Assembly (NCBI GenBank): GCA_019359885.1
Contig: JAHBCN010000549.1
Coordinates: 25,001-89,000 of the forward strand
Origin: Listronotus oregonensis
Taxonomy: Eukaryota; Arthropoda; Insecta; Coleoptera; Curculionidae
Reading direction: 5' to 3'
Length of the DNA: 64,000 nt
Position 1 is the first letter of the stretch, and each line of letters opens with the position of its first letter. The notes beneath the pieces were generated by a model, which saw only the letters and a list, made by a program, of their open reading frames with translations, made no database searches and was not told the origin of the DNA. The translations under genes were made by a program, and so were the position numbers. Of this stretch, positions 58,106 through 64,000 are shown piece by piece.

Positions 58106-60005
58106 CAGGGGCCCACTACATTTGCCTCGGTTTTTTACGAGAAATGAAAAGAGTTGGGAAAAAACTTTTAGCACAGTCATATGATGGTCTGTGGGGAGCA
58201 TATTTTAAAATTATTTTAAAATATACAGGGTGACCCAAAAAAGAAGTACATATCAAAGTTATATTTTTTCTTATGGAACACCCCATATTTTTTTAAATTT
58301 TTTGGATACTATAGACCAAATAAAGGTGATTTATTGTTATAATTTCTATACCTAAAACTGACCGTTTCTGAGAAATTCAGAGAAATTAAAAAATACAGAC
58401 CATAATTTAAAAATTGTTTACACCCTGTAACATATAAGGAGCTGCTCGTAATTAAATTTACTGCGTAGCTAAGGGTTTAAGTTAACTATTACATAAAAGT
58501 TTCACCTCAATATTATGCAAAAGGTAAAAAAAATGCCTTAAACTTTGGACATACATTTTATTAAATAACTTCCTAAAGTTAAATGGAACACCCTGTATTT
58601 AGTGGCCTATTTTGACGCAGAACTAGATTCCCTTTAAAACTATATTAGGGTTTCCTATGCCTATATCTTCTGCTTTTTATGCAAAAGACGTTTTTATATT
58701 TGACTTATGAATAATTTCTTTATCTTAAAAATGAAACACCCTGTACTGTAATTAAAAAATCTTTTTATTAAGAACCACGTAGATTTGCTAAAAGCACAAG
58801 TTTACATTTTTGAAAACAAGATGTATCTGAAGCAAAATGCAGGCAAAAGTAAAAACTCCAATTTATTGCCATTTCTAAAATATTAAAGCATTCTTAAAAA
58901 TGAGGATCAAAATATAGTAAAAGGTACACATATCTTAATTGTTGGGACGAAATATGTTAAAATGCCCTTATTTCTTAGCAAATGTATTGGACTTTATGGT
59001 AAATTAAATCCCAAAATAATATTATAATGGGGTCAATAAAAACATACATTTCAATATGACTGTCACCAAAGGTACGATTATATTTATATTTTTTCAATAA
59101 TAGTTGGCTTTAACCTAGATGACGTAAATTATTATTTGCAAACAAAAAATATTTGACAGTGACACTTGTTAATCAAACGATTATCATTGATTAAGCTAGT
59201 TTAAAATTATAATCGTTTTGAATGATTTTTACATTTTAATTAGTTAAAATAAGGAAGATGAAATGATTTTGGTAATCGGTGGGTATCAAGAAATATGTTT
59301 ATTCGCATTAAAAGTATATGCCTAAAGGTATTCTAACAGGCGTCATCCTATACAGTACAGGGTGATCAATTTTTAAGATAAAGAAATAAATCATATGATA
59401 GGTAAGTCAAATATAAAAACGTCTTTTGCATAAAAAGTAAAAAAGATAGGTATAGGAAACCCTATTATAGTTTTAAAGGGAATCTAGTTCTGCGCCAAAA
59501 TAGGCCACTAAATACAGGGTATTCCATTTGACTTTAGGAAGTTATTTAATAAAATGTGTGTCCAAATTTTAAGGAAATTTTTTTCACCACTCAGTAGAAT
59601 ATTGAGGTAAAACTTTTATGAAATAATTAACTTAAACCCTTAAGCTAAGCAGTAAATTTAATTACGAGTAGCTCCTTATATGTTACAGGGTGTAAACAAT
59701 ATTTAAATTATGATCTGTATTTTTAAATTTCTCTAAATTTCTCAAAAACGGTCAGTTTTAGGTATAGAAACTATAACAATAACTTACCTTTATTTGATCT
59801 ATAGTATCTAAAAACATAAAAAAATATGGGGTGTTCCATAAGAAAAAAATAACTTTGATATGTACTTCTTTTTTGAGTCACCCTGTATATTTCAAAATAA
59901 TTTTAAAATATGCTCGCACAGACCAACATATGACTGTGCTAAAAGTTTTCCCAACTCTTTTGATTCCTCGTAGAAAAACCAAGGCGAATGAGGTGGGCCA
60001 CCCTG
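58106..60005. mobile_element. Large compound foldback element, 1.9 kb
   Basis: Left end CAGGGGCCCACTACATTTG, right end inverted (GAATGAGGTGGGCCACCCTG), flanked by TA on both sides. The arms (58106 to about 58745, and about 59350-60005) are inverted copies throughout: GACCCAAAAAAGAAGTACAT, CTGACCGTTTCTGAGAAATT, AGGAGCTGCTCGTAATTAAA, ACGCAGAACTAGATTCCC and GCAAAAGACGTTTTTATATTTG. Within each arm CAGGGTG/CACCCTG terminus-like words recur at about 58226, 58431, 58590 and 58737, mirrored at about 59359, 59516, 59686 and 59879. The ~600 bp loop has no gene. Confidence 0.9.
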
Positions 60006-60720
60006 TATAAATAAAATATGTGTACCTTTTTAAAAGGTAACATCCTATTTTTAATAATCACAAAACCAGACACAAGACAGCCTGGAATAACGAAGCACAC
60101 CACTACGAAGGGTACCACTAAACCTGTACCTCTAAGTGCAACACATGTTTACATTTTTGTTAAAAACAAAATGTTTATTTATATGGCATTAAATGTATTT
60201 TTAAAAACATTTTTATAAAATTTATTAAGTCCATTTAACTTATTTTTGCCTTTTACCGTGTTTGGCTGCAAGCCTTTTGACTCGTGAATATGTTTTACAT
60301 TGTTAAATATTTTTTAAATCGTAATACGTAGTGAACAGGTATAAAATATCGTGTTTTATTTAAAATGCAAAAATAACCGAGCTGTAAAAAGTACTTAATT
60401 AAGCAAAAAAAATGTAGTTTACCAACTTATCCTAAACATGCTAAAAGCTTAGGCCAGATTTGAACTCACAAAACTGTTTTAAAATCCATAACAAATGATC
60501 CTTAACCTTTTTGAAACATACTAATGTAACTTTTAATATACATTTAATATTGAATACTCGTATTTTTTGTACAGTTAAAGTCTCTAATGATATAAAATTT
60601 AAACGTGATTTCTACTAATTTAAATAGTTACGCATATGTTACGCAAATCCATTTAAAATATTTTTTACCCGTATGACTTACATCATAATAAGGTTTATGG
60701 ATATTTACTTTTAAAAAATA
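60006..60720. other. Unannotated AT-rich spacer
   Basis: No gene was recognised; the frame at 60018-60218 is not similar to anything known to me. Confidence 0.45.
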
Positions 60721-60722
60721 TA

Positions 60723-62719
60723 CAGAGTGGTCCAACGAAAAGTATGCACCTAGCTTTTATCCTTTTTTTGTAATTTGACGCAAAAATAGTCGGACACGTC
60801 GATTTTGCTTTTAAGGGGACACATTTTAGTCACATTTTTAAACTTGTGCCTTTAACCCCCTACGGAGGGTGAGTAACAACCCTAAAATTTTAAATGGAAA
60901 GTGGGGCCAAGTGATATGTCAGTTGGAAGGGCACAAAACTATATTTCTAATAATACCTTATTTGTTAAATATTACTTAAACAGTTAATGCGAAAACAGCT
61001 TTAAGAACATTAGTCCTATAATTTTGGTTATAATGAAAAATACAAATAAATTGATAGTTAAAACGTTACCTCAACTAGTGCTAAAAATGTGATCCATTTG
61101 CTTCCACACAATAATACATATTTTTTTCTTTATTTTAACATATTACACATTTTGTAGCATACCAGATGTTATGCTTCTGTATTTTGCTGTAATCCATTGG
61201 CGAAATCTTCTATGGCCTCGGGCTTCATAGCAAAACATTTATTTTTTAAGTGTCTTCAAAAAAAAAAGTCTAAAGGCGATAAATCAGGTGACCTGGCAGG
61301 CCATTCAATTGGTCCTCTTTTTCCAATCCACCGTTCAGGGAAACGATCATTTAAAAATTCTCTTACAGGAGCAACATAGTGAGGAGATGCTTTATCTTGC
61401 TGGAAATGACGCCGATCAACATTATGATTTTGGTCATCTTCTTTTAGTTCTGTTATGAAAGGATAAATTGCATCTTGAAGCATCTTTACCAGTTAAATTA
61501 TTAGAAAATAAAATTGGCCCTATGATATGAATCCCTAATATGCCGCACCAGAAATTTATTTTTTGAGGGTACTGGGTATGACCCTCACGGAATAAATATG
61601 GATTACAGTCATCCTGGTAATGTCAATTATGCCTATTTAAAGCTCCATTCAAATAAAATATACATTTATCGGAAAAACAAAAAATGTTAAATAATAAGTG
61701 CGGATCTTCAATTAAACGCTCGTTTATTTCTTCCCAAAATTGCAGGCTTTTATCAGGATCATTCTCATTTAGTTCCTGTACCAATTAAATTTGTTATGGA
61801 TGAAATTTGATGGCTCTTAAAATCCGTATTACGGGCGAACGAAAGACACCTGAGGCTTTAGCCAATTGACGGTTTCTTTGAATTTGATCCAATTCAGCAT
61901 GTCCCAAAACAGCGACTTCTAAAGCTTCATATCTAAACCGTTTCTGTAACTAAAGTTTTACGTTACAGACAGATTTTGTATCGACAACCTTTTTAACTAA
62001 TTTGGCAACATATGATTTATTCGCATTTTTATAGGAATAACTGTCACTACACAAACGAGCAATAAGTCTAGCACAACTATTATTTTAATAATAAAGTTTA
62101 ATAGTTTCAATTTTTCTGGAAAACAGTAAACCAATTTTTACAGTGAAATTGAAATAACTTTAATAGCAACCAAAGTGAATCAATGACGGGATTTAAATAA
62201 CCGTTTGCCTAAATTCTTTTTCTACACTTATCTGCAGTTGTTATTTGAACACACACGCAAACGATAAATAGGAAATGTATTTGTGATGAAAATGTCGTTT
62301 TTTTAACATTAAATTTCCACTTTCATTAAAAAAAGTAATTTAGACCTAAATAAAAAAAAATATTGTAGGTACTTTGATTCCTAATAAACAAATATTTGTA
62401 TTTTTCAATAATACAAAAATTATCGGTAAATGTTTTTAAGGCCGTTTACGCATTAACTGTTTAAGTAAAATTTAACAAATAAGGTGTCATTAAAAAGATT
62501 ATTTTGTGCTCTTTCAAATAATATATCACTCGACCCCAAATTTCATTTAAACTTTTAGGGTTGTTACTCATCCTTGCTAAAGAGTTATAGGCACAGGTTT
62601 AAAAATATGTCTAAAATGTGTCACCCTTAAACCGATAATCCACGTATCCAAGCATTTTCGCGTTTATTTACAAAAAAAAGGAAAAAAGCTAGGTGCATAC
62701 TGTTCGTTGGACCACTCTA
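60723..62719 (-). mobile_element. Near full-length mariner-like transposon (2.0 kb)
   Basis: Ends: CAGAGTGGTCCAACGAAAAG at 60723 and its inverse CTGTTCGTTGGACCACTCT ending at 62719, flanked by TA (60721-60722 and 62720-62721). Terminal inverted repeats extend for ~290 bp (GTGCACCTAGCTTTT, GACACATTTTAG, GGGTTGTTACTCA and AATAAGGT words in both). A transposase relic lies on the minus strand between them. Confidence 0.9.
61185..61960 (-). pseudogene. Mariner-like transposase (D,D41D-spaced), frameshifted
   Basis: Minus strand order: EVAVLGHAELDQIQRNRQLA and VFRSPVIRILRAIKFHP (second helix-turn-helix, 61800-61925), LVQELNENDPDKSLQFWEEI, then the first catalytic block FCFSDKCIFYLNGALNRHN (about 61625-61685), REGHTQYPQKINFWCGILGI, HIIGPILFSNNLTG, then the open piece 61256-61483. 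The latter includes FQQDKASPHYVAPVREFLND (second Asp), RWIGKRGPIEWPARSPDL and SPLDFF (third Asp). The spacing between the second and third Asp is 41 residues by my count. All three catalytic Asp are kept, so inactivation is by frameshifts and stops, not active-site loss. The N-terminal part beyond 61960 is not clear. It is the best preserved transposase in the window. Confidence 0.88.
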
Positions 62720-62721
62720 TA

Positions 62722-64000
62722 TGTTAGTTAGTAGATGGTATTTTAATAACTATTAGATACTAAGTTACTATATTTATTATGTGTTGTTTGTATTGTTATT
62801 CGTAACGTAAAGCTATTTGCACTAAGAAAAAGTTTCTGAAATTCGAGATTTATAAAAAAATTTTTTTTTGCTTTAAGAAAAATGATTTAAATGTATTATG
62901 TTATAATTTATAATTTAAGTATGTAATTTTATTTCAATGATACAATGGTTTATCTTACTGTGTTGAGTTTTCATGCTTTTTGCTAAAATCGGTTTTTATA
63001 CAAAATTTTCAGCATCCATAACCTGTTAATTAACGGTTTGTTTTGTGCTGTATGTAAAATAATAACTAATGATAAATTTACTTTTGCGTAAGTGCTCAAA
63101 AATGTTACTTACCAAATTTCTTTACTTAATTCTTTTAAATTAAATAGTGTTAATACGGTCTTTTTAATATTATTATCTTTTTTCTGAACAACCTATTTGT
63201 TTTATTGTCATGTTCTGTAAGGCCTGTCATCGCTGAACTAATCAACAATCTGACCATATCTACTAAGTTTTTTTTATTACATACAGTTCACAAAGTGTAT
63301 TGTATGAAACCTAAGTACTAGGTACTATAATGGCCAGATTATCGGATGTTTAACCCATTTTTTTCAGTTTCATTTATAATTTCCAATTACTCAAAACATA
63401 AAAAGATGCATTTCCGGTAGCTTTTAGACCAAGTGGTAGTTGAATATAAACGTTATACAATTATTTTCTAACTATTTCCTTTAACCACAAATAAATTTAT
63501 ACGGGGTTTACAGTTAAACGTGGAATCTGAATCACACACAACTGCATGCTATCATTAACTATGATAACTCATCAGAATACTAATTACGCTCGACGATGCC
63601 TAACTTTGCTGATCTGACAAAGATAGGTGGTAAGTAAATTTTTACAGGCATACCTTTTTGTCTCTGCTGTCGTTAGATTAAGCCAATTATTTTAGCTCTA
63701 GTCATAACAAAAGAAAAATAAAAGCAAATTTATAACCAGCATGGTTTTAGTAAGGATTTTGACAGATCGTATAAGTCAAAGATGCAGTATTTTTAAAGTG
63801 TTAAGATTTTAAAATCATGAAAGTGATCAATCGAAATCAAAATAAAAAAAAAATCGTTTAAAAATGTTTTTAAATTTAAGAGATTTTGCAAGCTGTTGGC
63901 CTAATAGTACAGTAAACGAAGGTGTGAACCTGAAAATCAGGTTGGGCCGGCACATTTTTTTTTTTTTAATTTGCAGGTATTAATGTCTACATTAATTTCA
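62722..64000. other. Unannotated AT-rich end of window
   Basis: No gene, RNA or clear repeat was recognised. Confidence 0.5.

Overview
This is eukaryotic DNA, very AT-rich, and looks like insect repeat-rich intergenic or heterochromatic sequence. The case for an insect rests on the element families present: mariner-like transposons of the WPARSPDL type, R1/I-group, Jockey and RTE non-LTR elements, a Penelope-like element, a Ty3/gypsy gag, and several orphan proteins that are typically multicopy in insect genomes. A beetle is a plausible guess, not a conclusion. I found no intact protein-coding gene, no rRNA gene, no complete tRNA gene and no CRISPR array. Every recognisable coding sequence is a broken piece of a mobile element or a repeat-associated gene.

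Layout. 0-5.2 kb: two ~1 kb foldback (palindromic) repeats, a repeat built from AGGTCA/TGACCT words, and a double palindrome. 5.9-9.2 kb: a 1.6-1.7 kb tandem duplication carrying a mariner-like fragment. 9.7-11.2 kb: a full-length but dead mariner-like element. 12-12.9 kb: a foldback MITE. 14-15.6 kb: 3' ends of two different non-LTR families. 15.8-19.4 kb: a Penelope-like element and a foldback element lying between blocks of (TA)n microsatellite. 20-24.6 kb: gypsy gag remnant, a CTCGAG-rich MITE, RTE and mariner remnants. 27.0 kb: a reverse-transcribed tRNA-Lys 3' part. 28.2-28.7 kb: a Cys-rich insect repeat protein remnant.

30.9-33.4 kb is the most unusual stretch: a tyrosine-recombinase-like pseudogene on the minus strand whose first exon, with flanking intron and promoter-side DNA, is repeated in tandem with a ~445 bp period (four exon copies). 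34.7-39.0 kb holds three nested or adjacent inverted repeats, one containing a mariner relic. 40.5-41.6 kb is an R1/I-type 3' fragment with a tail resembling the TTAGG insect telomere repeat. 46.4-47.6 kb and 53.1-53.4 kb are Jockey-type remnants. 50.3-50.9 kb is an orphan repeat-associated protein abutting a second AGGTCA-type repeat. 51.4-53.1 kb and 58.1-60.0 kb are further foldbacks. 54.9-56.8 kb is a larger R1/I-type fragment with RT and RNase H. 60.7-62.7 kb is a second near full-length mariner-like element.

Together the window records successive waves of insertion. DNA transposons with CAGGGTG-type ends and a TA target site have left foldback derivatives making up a large share of the sequence, and retroelements have landed in or beside them. 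Regulation of host genes cannot be inferred here. Parts of the sequence (homopolymer-rich stretches, indel-only divergence between tandem copies) suggest uneven assembly quality.
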